This document shows positions 1-8,272 of a stretch of 64,000 nucleotides of DNA, piece after piece. Below the pieces are notes generated by a model. It was not told where the DNA came from and ran no database searches. It saw only the letters and a list, made by a program, of their open reading frames with translations. The DNA is from Arthrobacter sp. SLBN-83 (GTDB lineage Bacteria > Actinomycetota > Actinomycetes > Actinomycetales > Micrococcaceae): assembly GCF_006715285.1 (NCBI RefSeq), contig NZ_VFMX01000001.1, forward strand, positions 3,720,001-3,784,000, written 5' to 3'. Position numbers and translations under genes: made by a program. The first letter of the stretch is position 1. Each line of letters starts with the position of its first letter.

Positions 1-1084
1 TTCCCATCACTCCCCCCTTGGATGCGGCGTAGTTGGTCTGTCCCCGGTTCCCGGCGATGCCGCTGGTGGAGGCAACTGAAACGATACGCGGCGTAGGTCC
101 CAAATGCCCTGATTGCAGCAGTGCCTCGTTGATCCGGAGCTGGGCGGCGATGTTGATGTTGATGACGCTGTTCCAACGCGCCTGGTCCATGTTGGCCAGC
201 AGCTTATCCCGCGTGACACCTGCGTTATGCACTACGACGTCCAGCCGCCCGTGCCGCTGGACGGCATGGTCGAGGATCCGTTGCCCCGCATCCGCGCCGG
301 TGATGTCCAGCTGCAAGGCGGTGCCCCGCACCTCGTTGGCTACGGACGCCAACTGGTCCCCGGCAGCCGGGATGTCCACCAGGATGAGCGTGGCTCCGTC
401 CCGGTGCATGGTCCGGGCAATCTGGGCTCCGATGCCGCGCGCGGCGCCGGTGACGACGGCAATTTTTCCTTCCAGCGGCCGTTCCGGGTCGGCGGGAAGC
501 ACGCCGTCCTCCGTTGAAACCGTGAGGAACTGGCCGTCCACGAAGGCGGAGCGGGCGGAGAGGAAGAACCTGATCGCACCAAGGGCGCTGGGGCTGGTGG
601 ACGTGGTGCCGTCTGCCAGGAGTACCCCATTTCCCGTTGCCCCCGCCCGCAGTTCCTTGGCAAGGGAGCGCAGGAAGCCGTCCACCCCCTGCCGTGCCGC
701 TGCCGTTTGGGGCGAGGACGCCTCCGCCGCGGGACGCGACAACGTGATGATCCGGCCGCCGGCCCGCAGGTCGCGGAGCGAACCGGCCGCCGCCAGGACG
801 GGCTTTTCCAGGTCCGCCGGGTGCTCCACCTCGTCCAGCACCAGGATGATGGCGCCGAGCTTTTCGGCCGGGACCGCGTGCCGCCTGACGTCAAGGTCCC
901 AGGACAGCAGTTCCACAGCAAGCTTGTCCGCTCCTGCGGTGTCCCCCACGACGACGATGGGGCCCGCCACCAGCGGCTGGCCGGGCTCGTACCGGCGCAG
1001 GACAGCGGGCTGCGGGAGGCCGAGCTTCTTTGCAAGGTTGCGGCCCGGGCCGCTGTTGACCAGTTGTGTGTATTTATCTGCCAT
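1..1084 (-). CDS. fabG: 3-oxoacyl-ACP reductase, FabG4-like (3' part outside window)
   Basis: NAD(P)H-dependent short-chain dehydrogenase acting on 3-oxoacyl thioesters. The 361 residues visible start with a long N-terminal extension (about residues 1-170). The Rossmann motif TGAARGIGAQIA and the NAG motif follow. Near the window edge there is an active-site Ser (VASTSG) and YAASK. An SDR with this large N-terminal domain matches the mycobacterial FabG4 (Rv0242c) type rather than the 245-residue FabG. The start ATG has an AGGAG site 6 bases upstream, inside the end of the thiolase gene, 9 bp away, so the two are co-transcribed. The C-terminus is missing because the window ends. Confidence 0.88.
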   Translation of the reverse strand, partial: MADKYTQLVNSGPGRNLAKKLGLPQPAVLRRYEPGQPLVAGPIVVVGDTAGADKLAVELLSWDLDVRRHAVPAEKLGAIILVLDEVEHPADLEKPVLAAAGSLRDLRAGGRIITLSRPAAEASSPQTAAARQGVDGFLRSLAKELRAGATGNGVLLADGTTSTSPSALGAIRFFLSARSAFVDGQFLTVSTEDGVLPADPERPLEGKIAVVTGAARGIGAQIARTMHRDGATLILVDIPAAGDQLASVANEVRGTALQLDITGADAGQRILDHAVQRHGRLDVVVHNAGVTRDKLLANMDQARWNSVININIAAQLRINEALLQSGHLGPTPRIVSVASTSGIAGNRGQTNYAASKGGVMG

Positions 1085-1093
1085 GCCGCGCTC

Positions 1094-2449
1094 CTACAGG
1101 GATTCCAGGATCGCGACGACGCCCTGGCCGCCGGCCGCGCAGACGGAGACCAGGCCGCGGGCGGGGCGGCCAGTGGAGGCCGCCTTGTCGTGCAGCATCT
1201 TGGCCAGGGTGCCGACGATGCGGCCACCGGTTGCGGCGAACGGGTGGCCTGCCGCCAGCGAAGAACCATTGACGTTGAGGCGCGAGCGGTCGATGCTGCC
1301 GAAGGCGCCTTCCAGGCCCAGGCGGGTCCGGCCGAATTCCTCGTCCTCCCATGCGGCCAGCGTGCTGAGGACGGTGGCCGCAAAGGCTTCGTGGATTTCG
1401 AAGTAGTCAAAGTCGGCGAACGTGAGGTTCTGGCGGGCCAGGAGCCGGGGCACAGCGAACACCGGCGCCATCAGGAGGCCGTCCTTGCCGTGGACGAAAT
1501 CCACTGCGGCGGCCTCAGCGTCGACCACGGTTGCCAGCTTGGGCAGGTCGCGGGCGTCTGCCCATTCGTCGGACGCCAGCAACACAGTGGAGGCGCCGTC
1601 TGTCAGTGGGGTGGAGTTCCCCGCGGTCATGGTGGCATCTGCCCCAAGGTTGCGGCCAAAGACCGGCTTCAGGCCAGCGAGCTTCTCCATCGAAGTATCC
1701 GCGCGCAGGTTCGCGTCGCGCGTCAGACCGCGGTAGGGGGTCATCAGGTCATCAAAGAACCCTGACTCGTAGGCGGCGGCAAGGTTGTGATGGCTGTTCA
1801 GGGCCAGCTCGTCCTGGGCTTCCCGGGAGATCTTCCACTGTGCGGTGGTGAGCGCCTGATGCTCGCCCATGGTCAGGCCGGTCCGGGGCTCTGCCGTGCC
1901 GGGGGCCAGTGGGGTAAGGTCCTTGGGCCGCAGGCGGCTCAGGATCTGGAGGCGCTGGGGAAGCGTCTTGGCGCGGTGCAGGTCCAGGATGACCTCACGA
2001 AGCCCTTCACTGACAACCACCGGCGCATCAGAAGCAGAATCGACGCCGCCGGCGATGGCGGAATCGATCTGTCCCAACTTGATCTTGTTCGCCAGTCCCA
2101 CCACCGTTTCAAGGCCGGTGGCACAAGCCTGCTGGAGGTCATAAACGGGAGTCTCGGCGGAGAGTGCAGAACCCAGCACCGCCTCCCTGGTGAGGTTGAA
2201 ATCCCTGGAGTGCTTGAGCACGGCGCCCGCTGCCACCTGGCCGATCCGCTCGTCCTGAAGTCCGAAGCGTGCAATCAGGCCGTCCAGGGCAGCGGTCAGC
2301 ATGTCCTGGTTGGAGGACTTTGCATAGGCGCCGCCGGCACGGGCGAAGGGAATCCTGTTTCCGCCGACGATCACCGCCCTGCGGGTTGCAGGGAAGGCGG
2401 CTGAAACTGATCCATCAGGCGCGGGGGTGGACTGTCCGTCTATGGACAT
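1094..2449 (-). CDS. fadA: acetyl-CoA C-acyltransferase (thiolase), FadA2-like
   Basis: A 451-residue degradative thiolase that cleaves 3-ketoacyl-CoA with CoA in beta-oxidation. The nucleophile cysteine lies in QQACATGLE, the active-site His in AAGHPFAATGGR and the second cysteine in VCAAGGQG, so the catalytic set is complete. The ATG has a GAGGAG ribosome site (2455-2460). It is first in an operon with the FabG4-like reductase, the pair seen as fadA2-fabG4 in mycobacteria. A TetR gene is divergent, and a long palindrome covers this gene's promoter (TTCACG, 17 bp, TACGCT on the minus strand). Fatty-acid-responsive repression is inferred. Confidence 0.92.
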   Translation of the reverse strand: MSIDGQSTPAPDGSVSAAFPATRRAVIVGGNRIPFARAGGAYAKSSNQDMLTAALDGLIARFGLQDERIGQVAAGAVLKHSRDFNLTREAVLGSALSAETPVYDLQQACATGLETVVGLANKIKLGQIDSAIAGGVDSASDAPVVVSEGLREVILDLHRAKTLPQRLQILSRLRPKDLTPLAPGTAEPRTGLTMGEHQALTTAQWKISREAQDELALNSHHNLAAAYESGFFDDLMTPYRGLTRDANLRADTSMEKLAGLKPVFGRNLGADATMTAGNSTPLTDGASTVLLASDEWADARDLPKLATVVDAEAAAVDFVHGKDGLLMAPVFAVPRLLARQNLTFADFDYFEIHEAFAATVLSTLAAWEDEEFGRTRLGLEGAFGSIDRSRLNVNGSSLAAGHPFAATGGRIVGTLAKMLHDKAASTGRPARGLVSVCAAGGQGVVAILESL

Positions 2450-2478
2450 GGAAGGCTCCTCGGGTCACATGCGGTTAC

Positions 2479-2511
2479 CGATACCCAGCGTACCTGATAC
2501 GCTGGGTATCG
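2479..2511. promoter_or_regulatory. 33-bp palindromic operator over divergent fadA/tetR promoters
   Basis: Two perfect 14-bp arms (2479-2492 and 2498-2511) are separated by 5 bp. The minus-strand promoter of fadA can be read as -35 at 2510-2515 (TTCACG), a 17-bp spacer and -10 at 2487-2492 (TACGCT). The plus-strand promoter of tetR reads -35 at 2475-2480 (TTACCG), a 17-bp spacer and -10 at 2498-2503 (TACGCT). The palindrome therefore contains both -10 boxes. It is probably bound by the adjacent TetR protein, which would silence both directions. Confidence 0.85.
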
Positions 2512-3239
2512 TGAACTTTCAGGACACAACCCTCCCTCCTGCCGTCGGGCCTGAGCAGACCGCAAGCTCCGACGGGCGTTCCTCGCGTTGGCAAAGCCAC
2601 CGTGAGGAACGCCGCAGGGAACTGATCAAGCAGGCCCGGCGTGCAGTGCATGCACTTGGCAGCGACGCGTCCATGGAGGACATCGCAACCGCCGCCGGAA
2701 CCTCCAAGTCGGTCTTTTACCGTTACTTCGGGGATAAGGCGGGGCTTCAGCAGGCTGTGGGCGAAGTGGTCCTGAGCCAGATGCAGCACCGCATCCAGGA
2801 GGCTGCGCAAAGCGCCCTCACACCCCGGGAAGGGCTGCTGGCGATGGTCTCGGCCTACCTGCAAATGGCGGACACCAGCCCCAACGTCTACGCGTTCGTC
2901 ACCAGCTACGCCCCCGCCGATCAGGCCGTGCCTGCCCATCCTGCAGCCGCCGGCGGCCCGCTGGGGCACTTCTTCGACGCCATCGCGGACATGATCGCCA
3001 AGCCCATGCGCTCGCACCTCGGCGACGTTGGAGAAGCTGTCATCGGGTACTGGCCCAAAGCAGCGATCGGCCTGGTGCGCAACGCCGGCGAACAGTGGCT
3101 CAGCACCCCCGACTCCCCCGCCAAGCCCACGCAGGAGACCATGGCCCGCCAGATCACGGCGTGGCTGTGTGTTGGCATAGCCCCTGAACTCACCCCCGCT
3201 TCACCAACCACCAAGTTATCCGCCAAAGAAGGACTGTGA
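2511..3239 (+). CDS. TetR-family transcriptional regulator of the fatty-acid locus
   Basis: A 242-residue TetR repressor. The N-terminal helix-turn-helix includes MEDIATAAGTSKSVFYRYFG, followed by an alpha-helical ligand domain. I prefer the GTG at 2511, because a -10 box ends 7 bp before it and would give a leaderless mRNA. In-frame ATGs at 2427, 2442, 2448 and 2469 exist, but they would place the operator inside the gene or overlap fadA. The stop is 1 bp before the acyl-CoA oxidase start, so the two are translationally coupled. The likely ligand is an acyl-CoA (inference). Confidence 0.85.
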   Translation: MNFQDTTLPPAVGPEQTASSDGRSSRWQSHREERRRELIKQARRAVHALGSDASMEDIATAAGTSKSVFYRYFGDKAGLQQAVGEVVLSQMQHRIQEAAQSALTPREGLLAMVSAYLQMADTSPNVYAFVTSYAPADQAVPAHPAAAGGPLGHFFDAIADMIAKPMRSHLGDVGEAVIGYWPKAAIGLVRNAGEQWLSTPDSPAKPTQETMARQITAWLCVGIAPELTPASPTTKLSAKEGL

Positions 3240-3240
3240 C

Positions 3241-5355
3241 ATGACTGATGTAGTGGAACGCCAAGCCGGCAGGGGCCTGCGCCCCGCGGCAACCCCTGCA
3301 GCCACTCCGGACAAGAGCCCCGCCCCCGCCATCGACGTCGAGGCTTTGGGCAGGCAGCTCCTGGGAAAGTGGGCCGACGTCCGCCTCCAGGCAAGGGACC
3401 TGGCTGCCAGGCCGGAACTGCACAAAGTGGAAGGCCTGACCCACACGGACCACCGTGCGCGCGTCTTCGGCCAGCTCAAATATCTCGTGGACAACGAAGC
3501 CGTGCACCGCGCCTTCCCGTCCGGGCTGGGCGGCTCGGACGACCACGGTGGAAACATTGCAGGGTTTGAGGAACTGGTGGTGGCCGACCCGTCGCTCCAG
3601 ATCAAGGCCGGCGTCCAGTGGGGACTCTTCGGTTCGGCAGTGATGCATTTGGGAACGGCAGAACACCACACCAAGTGGCTGCCGGGAATCATGAACCTTG
3701 AGATCCCCGGCTGCTTCGCCATGACGGAAACCGGGCATGGCTCGGATGTGGCCAGCATCGCCACCACCGCAACGTACGATCCCGACACCGAAGAGTTCGT
3801 CATCCATACCCCCTTCCGGGCAGCGTGGAAGGATTACATCGGCAACGCCGCCACCGACGGACTGGGCGCCGTGGTCTTCGCCCAGCTGGTCACCCGCGGC
3901 GTGAACCACGGTGTCCACGCCTTCTACGTGGACCTGCGGGACCCGCAGACCAAGGAGTTCCTGCCCGGCATCGGCGGCGAGGACGACGGTATCAAGGGCG
4001 GCCTGAACGGCATCGACAACGGCCGCCTGCACTTCACCAACGTCCGCATCCCCAGGACCAACCTCCTGAACCGGTACGGCAACGTTGACGAGGACGGAAC
4101 GTACACCTCGCCCATCGCCAGCCCTGGCCGGCGCTTCTTCACCATGCTGGGCACCCTGGTCCAGGGCCGGGTGTCCCTGGACGGCGCCGCCGTCGCCGCC
4201 TCCAAGGTGGCCTTGAAAGCGGCCATCCAGTACGCCACCGAGCGCCGCCAGTTCAACGCATCCTCCCACACGGAGGAGGAGGTCCTGCTCGACTACCAGC
4301 GCCACCAGCGGCGGCTGTTCACCAGGCTGGCCACCACCTACGCGGCCGCCTTCGCCCACGAACAGCTCCTGGAGAAGTTCGACGATGTCTTCTCCGGCGC
4401 CCACGACACCGACGCAGACCGCCAGGACCTGGAGACCCTGGCGGCAGCGCTGAAGCCGTTGAGCACCTGGCATGCCCTGGACACCCTGCAGGAATGCCGT
4501 GAGGCCTGCGGCGGCGCAGGGTTCCTGATCGAAAACCGCTTCGCCTCACTGCGCGCGGATCTAGACGTGTACGCCACCTTCGAGGGCGACAACACGGTCC
4601 TGCTCCAGCTGGTGGCCAAGCGCCTGCTGGCCGACTACGCCAAGGAATTCCGCAACGTGGACTTCGGCGTCCTGGCCCGCTACGTGGTGAACCAGGCAGC
4701 CGGCGTCGCCGTGCACCGCACCGGCCTGCGCCAGGTGGCCCAGTTCGTGGCGGACTCCGGGTCGGTCCAGAAGGCCGCGAACGCACTGCGGGACGAGGAA
4801 AGCCAGCGCGCGCTCCTCACGGATCGGGTGCAGAGCATGGTGGCCGAGGCGGGAGCCGCCCTCAAGGGCAGCAAGCGCCTCCCGCAGGACAAGGGTGCCG
4901 CCCTGTTCAACCGGCACCAGAACGAACTCATTGACGCCGCCCAGGCCCACGCGGAGCTGCTGCAGTGGGAGGCCTTCACGGAAGGCCTGCACAAGGTGGC
5001 GGACCCGGGAACCAGGACGGTACTGACCTGGCTGCGCGATCTGTTCGGCCTGTCGCTGATCGAGAAGAACCTGTCCTGGTACCTCATGAACGGCCGCCTC
5101 TCCATGCAGCGGGCCCGCACCGTGGGCGGATACATCAACCGGCTGCTGGAGAAGATCCGCCCGCATGCGCTGGACCTGGTGGACGCCTTTGGATACGGCG
5201 AGGAGCACGTCCGTGCAGCCATCGCTACCGGTGCCGAAAAGACACGCCAGGACGAAGCCCGTACGCATTTTCGGAATGAACGTGCCAGCGGACAGGCCCC
5301 GGTGGATGAGAAGGTGCTGATCGCGAGGACCGCCGCGCCGGGCCGCAAGGGCTAA
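3241..5355 (+). CDS. acyl-CoA oxidase/dehydrogenase (ACOX family)
   Basis: A 704-residue flavoprotein catalysing the first, desaturating step of beta-oxidation. The length and the FEGDNTVLLQ motif are typical of the acyl-CoA oxidase branch and not of the 380-residue dehydrogenases. The flavin-binding segment CFAMTETGHGSDVA and the substrate segment PGRRFFTMLGTLVQGRVS are present, with an oxidase-type C-terminal domain. The product is presumably passed to the divergent thiolase/reductase pair. Whether electrons go to O2 (peroxide) or to ETF cannot be told from sequence alone. Confidence 0.88.
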   Translation: MTDVVERQAGRGLRPAATPAATPDKSPAPAIDVEALGRQLLGKWADVRLQARDLAARPELHKVEGLTHTDHRARVFGQLKYLVDNEAVHRAFPSGLGGSDDHGGNIAGFEELVVADPSLQIKAGVQWGLFGSAVMHLGTAEHHTKWLPGIMNLEIPGCFAMTETGHGSDVASIATTATYDPDTEEFVIHTPFRAAWKDYIGNAATDGLGAVVFAQLVTRGVNHGVHAFYVDLRDPQTKEFLPGIGGEDDGIKGGLNGIDNGRLHFTNVRIPRTNLLNRYGNVDEDGTYTSPIASPGRRFFTMLGTLVQGRVSLDGAAVAASKVALKAAIQYATERRQFNASSHTEEEVLLDYQRHQRRLFTRLATTYAAAFAHEQLLEKFDDVFSGAHDTDADRQDLETLAAALKPLSTWHALDTLQECREACGGAGFLIENRFASLRADLDVYATFEGDNTVLLQLVAKRLLADYAKEFRNVDFGVLARYVVNQAAGVAVHRTGLRQVAQFVADSGSVQKAANALRDEESQRALLTDRVQSMVAEAGAALKGSKRLPQDKGAALFNRHQNELIDAAQAHAELLQWEAFTEGLHKVADPGTRTVLTWLRDLFGLSLIEKNLSWYLMNGRLSMQRARTVGGYINRLLEKIRPHALDLVDAFGYGEEHVRAAIATGAEKTRQDEARTHFRNERASGQAPVDEKVLIARTAAPGRKG

Positions 5356-5396
5356 CCAGCCAAACTGCCGCGCCTGTCGGCAAAGCCAGGAAATGA

Positions 5397-5436
5397 CGAC
5401 GGCGCCGCTCCCCCGCCAAGGGGAGCGGCGCCGTCG
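5397..5436. terminator. bidirectional terminator hairpin
   Basis: A perfect 17-bp GC-rich stem (5397-5413 with 5420-5436) and a 6-nt loop, lying between the convergent ends of the acyl-CoA oxidase and glgA genes. Confidence 0.9.
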
Positions 5437-5458
5437 CAGGTTGTACGGCCGGGGACGA

Positions 5459-6664
5459 TCAGCCGGCGGCTGGCAGCACGGAGCGGTACACCTCAAGGGT
5501 GGTCTCGGTGATGGACTCCCAGGAGAAGTGCTTCTCAGCCCGTTCCCGGCCGGCCTGTCCCATCGCCCGGGCGCGGTCGGGATCGGACACCACCTCGGTG
5601 AGTGCGTCAGCGAACTCGCTGACGAACTTCTCCGGATCCAGGGGTGTCCCTGTGCCGTCCGTGACCTGCTCCAGATCCACCAGCAGGCCGGTGCGGCCAT
5701 GCTCCACGACCTCGGGGATGCCGCCGGTGGCGCTGGCCACCACAGCCGCGCCGCAGGCCATGGCCTCAAGGTTGACGATGCCCAGCGGCTCGTAGATGGA
5801 GGGGCAGGCGAATGCGGTGGCGTGGCTGAGCACCTGGATGAGCTCGTGGCGCGGCAGCATCCGCTCGATCAGCACCACGCCCGTGCGCTGCTTCTGCAGG
5901 TCCTCGATCAGGGCCGCGGTCTCTGCTGCGAGTTCCGGGGTGTCCGCCGCGCCGAGGCACAGGACCAGCTGGACGTCGGCCGGCAGCTTCGCTGCCGCCC
6001 GCAGGAGGTAGGGGACGCCCTTTTGGCGTGTGTTTCTTCCCACAAAGACGACACTCGGCTTGGCGGGATCGATCCCCAGGGCGCGGACGTCGTCGTCGTT
6101 TTCGTCACGCTGCCAAAGCTCCACGTCGATTCCGTTGTGCACCACGCGGACCTTTGCCGGATCCACGTTGGGGTAGCTGCGCAGGATGTCCTGGCGCATG
6201 CCCTCGGACACCGCGATAATCGCGGCCGCAGCTTCGTACGCCGTCTTCTCCACCCAGGAGGAAAGGGCATAGCCGCCGCCCAGCTGTTCAGCCTTCCAGG
6301 GACGCAGCGGCTCGAGGCTGTGGGCGCTGAGAACGTGCGGAATTCCGTGCAGCAGGGAGGCCAAATGGCCGGCCATGTTGGCGTACCAGGTGTGCGAATG
6401 GACCAGGTCCGCGCCTTGCACGTCCGGCACAATGCGCAGGTCCACACCGAGGGTCTGGACCGCCGCGTTCGCCCCGCCAAGGTCCTCCGGGACCTGGTAG
6501 GACGTTACCGTTGCGCCATGGTAATCGGCATCACGGGGAGCGCCGAAAGCACGAACCTGCAGGTCAACGTGCTTACTAAGCACCCTGCTCAATTCGGCTA
6601 CATGCACCCCGGCGCCACCGTAGATCTCCGGCGGGAACTCTTTAGTCACAATGTCTATTCGCAC
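5459..6664 (-). CDS. glgA: glycogen synthase (GT4, actinobacterial GlgA/GlgM)
   Basis: A 401-residue retaining glucosyltransferase using ADP-glucose. The N-terminal donor/acceptor loop reads PPEIYGGAGVHV. The GT4 motif EPLGIVNLEAMACG (E-x7-E) is near residue 300. I take the GTG at 6664 as start, giving the usual MR-ID-T-E-PPE beginning. A TTG at 6673 is possible, but a -10 box (TACCTT, 6672-6677) lies 7 bp ahead of the GTG. The actinobacterial enzyme, like mycobacterial Rv1212c, may make maltose-1-phosphate rather than extend glycogen directly. It is divergent from glgC. Confidence 0.92.
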   Translation of the reverse strand: MRIDIVTKEFPPEIYGGAGVHVAELSRVLSKHVDLQVRAFGAPRDADYHGATVTSYQVPEDLGGANAAVQTLGVDLRIVPDVQGADLVHSHTWYANMAGHLASLLHGIPHVLSAHSLEPLRPWKAEQLGGGYALSSWVEKTAYEAAAAIIAVSEGMRQDILRSYPNVDPAKVRVVHNGIDVELWQRDENDDDVRALGIDPAKPSVVFVGRNTRQKGVPYLLRAAAKLPADVQLVLCLGAADTPELAAETAALIEDLQKQRTGVVLIERMLPRHELIQVLSHATAFACPSIYEPLGIVNLEAMACGAAVVASATGGIPEVVEHGRTGLLVDLEQVTDGTGTPLDPEKFVSEFADALTEVVSDPDRARAMGQAGRERAEKHFSWESITETTLEVYRSVLPAAG

Positions 6665-6671
6665 AAGACCC

Positions 6672-6677
6672 AAGGTA
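6672..6677 (-). promoter_or_regulatory. -10 box of glgA, leaderless start
   Basis: TACCTT on the minus strand, 7 bp before GTG 6664. No Shine-Dalgarno sequence is visible. Confidence 0.5.
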
Positions 6678-6709
6678 GTCGTTCACGGATAACTGTTCTA
6701 GTGTGAAGG

Positions 6710-6728
6710 AGTCCGGGCATACCGGACT
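6710..6728 (+). promoter_or_regulatory. inverted repeat in the glgA-glgC intergenic region
   Basis: AGTCCGG (6710-6716) and CCGGACT (6722-6728) form a perfect 7-bp dyad with a 5-nt centre, 38 bp before the glgC start. It could be a leader hairpin of the glgC transcript or a regulator site. Confidence 0.45.
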
Positions 6729-6766
6729 GTCTTGGGGAGTTACGAAGGCGTACAGGAGCGACCATC

Positions 6767-8176
6767 ATGCCGTTAACCAAAAAAGTCCTGGCCATTGTCC
6801 TCGCAGGCGGCGAGGGAAACAGGCTTATGCCACTGACGGCAGACCGGGCCAAGCCCGCTGTGCCTTTCGCCGGCAGCTACCGCCTCATCGACTTCGCGCT
6901 GTCCAACCTGGTGAATTCCCGCTACCTGCAGATCGTGGTGCTGACCCAGTACAAGTCGCACAGCCTTGACCGGCACATCTCCGAGACCTGGCGGATGTCT
7001 ACCCAGCTCGGCAACTACATCGCTTCCGTCCCGGCACAGCAGCGCGTGGGCAAGAGCTGGTTCCTGGGCAGCGCCAACGCCATCTACCAGTCCCTGAACC
7101 TCATCCATGACGCCAACCCGGACATCGTTGTTGTGGTGGGGGCTGACCACGTCTACCGCATGGACTTCGCCCAGATGGTGGCCCAGCACGTGAACAGCGG
7201 TGCCAAGGCCACCGTCGCCGCCGTGCGGCAGCCGCTGCACATGGCCAACCAGTTCGGCGTCATCGAAACGGACCAGAACGATCCCCAGAAGATCGCCGCG
7301 TTTGTCGAAAAGCCTGCCACCACCCCGGGTCTTGCCGCCGACCCCTCACAATTCCTGGCCTCCATGGGCAACTACGTGTTCGACGCCGACGCCCTGGTGG
7401 ACGCGCTGCACGTGGACGCCGAGCGCCTGGACACCAAGCACGACATGGGCGGGGACATCATCCCCTACTTCGTCAACCGCGGTGAGGCCGGCGTGTACGA
7501 CTTCACGCTCAACGAGATCCCCGGCTCCACTGAGCGCGACCGCACCTACTGGCGCGACGTAGGCACCATCGACTCCTTCTACGACGCCCACATGGACCTC
7601 ATCTCGCCGCTGCCGGTCTTCAACCTCTACAACTCCGAGTGGCCCATTTACACCCGTCAGACCACTTCACCGCCGGCCAAGTTCGTCCGCGGCAAGAACA
7701 ACACCGTGGGCACGGCGCTGGACTCCATCGTGGCCAACGGCGTGGTAATTTCCGGCGGCGTGGTGGAAGGCTCGGTGCTGTCCAACGACGTCTACGTAGC
7801 CACCAGCGGCCGCGTGATCGATTCGGTCCTGATGGACAAGGTGCAGGTGGGTGAAGGGGCAGTGATCAACCGCGCCATCCTGGACAAGAACGTCAAGGTG
7901 CCCGCAGGTGCTGCCATCGGTCTTGACCATGACCTGGACCGGGCACGGGGGTTCAAGGTCACCGAATCCGGCATCACGGTCCTGTCCAAGGGCCAGGAGG
8001 TTCCCGAGCCCGGCGAGGAAGAACGGAAGCTTGCCGCGCAGCATGTCAGCATCCTGCCCAACGCCATCCGGGCCGCCGCGGAGCAGTATCCCGACATGCG
8101 CGAGGCCGCGGACAAGGTTGCCGGCACGCATGCTGCCGCAGCCGCGGAGGCCGCACCGGCCGGCAGGCTTTCCTGA
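6767..8176 (+). CDS. glgC: glucose-1-phosphate adenylyltransferase
   Basis: A 469-residue nucleotidyltransferase that makes ADP-glucose from glucose-1-phosphate and ATP for glycogen and trehalose synthesis. The N-terminal signature [20 protein letters not shown], the GADHVYRMD metal/substrate loop and a C-terminal left-handed beta-helix (repeats such as [12 protein letters not shown]) are present. About 60 residues of alanine-rich tail extend beyond the usual end. AGGAG (6754-6758) precedes the ATG. It is paired head-to-head with glgA. Confidence 0.95.
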   Translation: MPLTKKVLAIVLAGGEGNRLMPLTADRAKPAVPFAGSYRLIDFALSNLVNSRYLQIVVLTQYKSHSLDRHISETWRMSTQLGNYIASVPAQQRVGKSWFLGSANAIYQSLNLIHDANPDIVVVVGADHVYRMDFAQMVAQHVNSGAKATVAAVRQPLHMANQFGVIETDQNDPQKIAAFVEKPATTPGLAADPSQFLASMGNYVFDADALVDALHVDAERLDTKHDMGGDIIPYFVNRGEAGVYDFTLNEIPGSTERDRTYWRDVGTIDSFYDAHMDLISPLPVFNLYNSEWPIYTRQTTSPPAKFVRGKNNTVGTALDSIVANGVVISGGVVEGSVLSNDVYVATSGRVIDSVLMDKVQVGEGAVINRAILDKNVKVPAGAAIGLDHDLDRARGFKVTESGITVLSKGQEVPEPGEEERKLAAQHVSILPNAIRAAAEQYPDMREAADKVAGTHAAAAAEAAPAGRLS

Positions 8177-8210
8177 CGCCCGCGCCGCCGCCGCTTTCCC
8201 CGCAGCAAGC

Positions 8211-8250
8211 CAGCAGGCCGGGGCACCACTGATGGTGCCGCGGCCTGCTG
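8211..8250 (+). terminator. terminator hairpin after glgC
   Basis: An 18-bp stem with one mismatch (8211-8228 with 8233-8250) and a CTGA loop, 34 bp after the glgC stop. Confidence 0.82.
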
Positions 8251-8259
8251 CGCACGCGG

Positions 8260-8265
8260 TAAAAT
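8260..8265 (+). promoter_or_regulatory. -10 box, leaderless start of the SDR gene
   Basis: TAAAAT, 7 bp before ATG 8273. There is no room for a ribosome-binding site, and no convincing -35 is visible. Confidence 0.6.
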
Positions 8266-8272
8266 TGACCCA

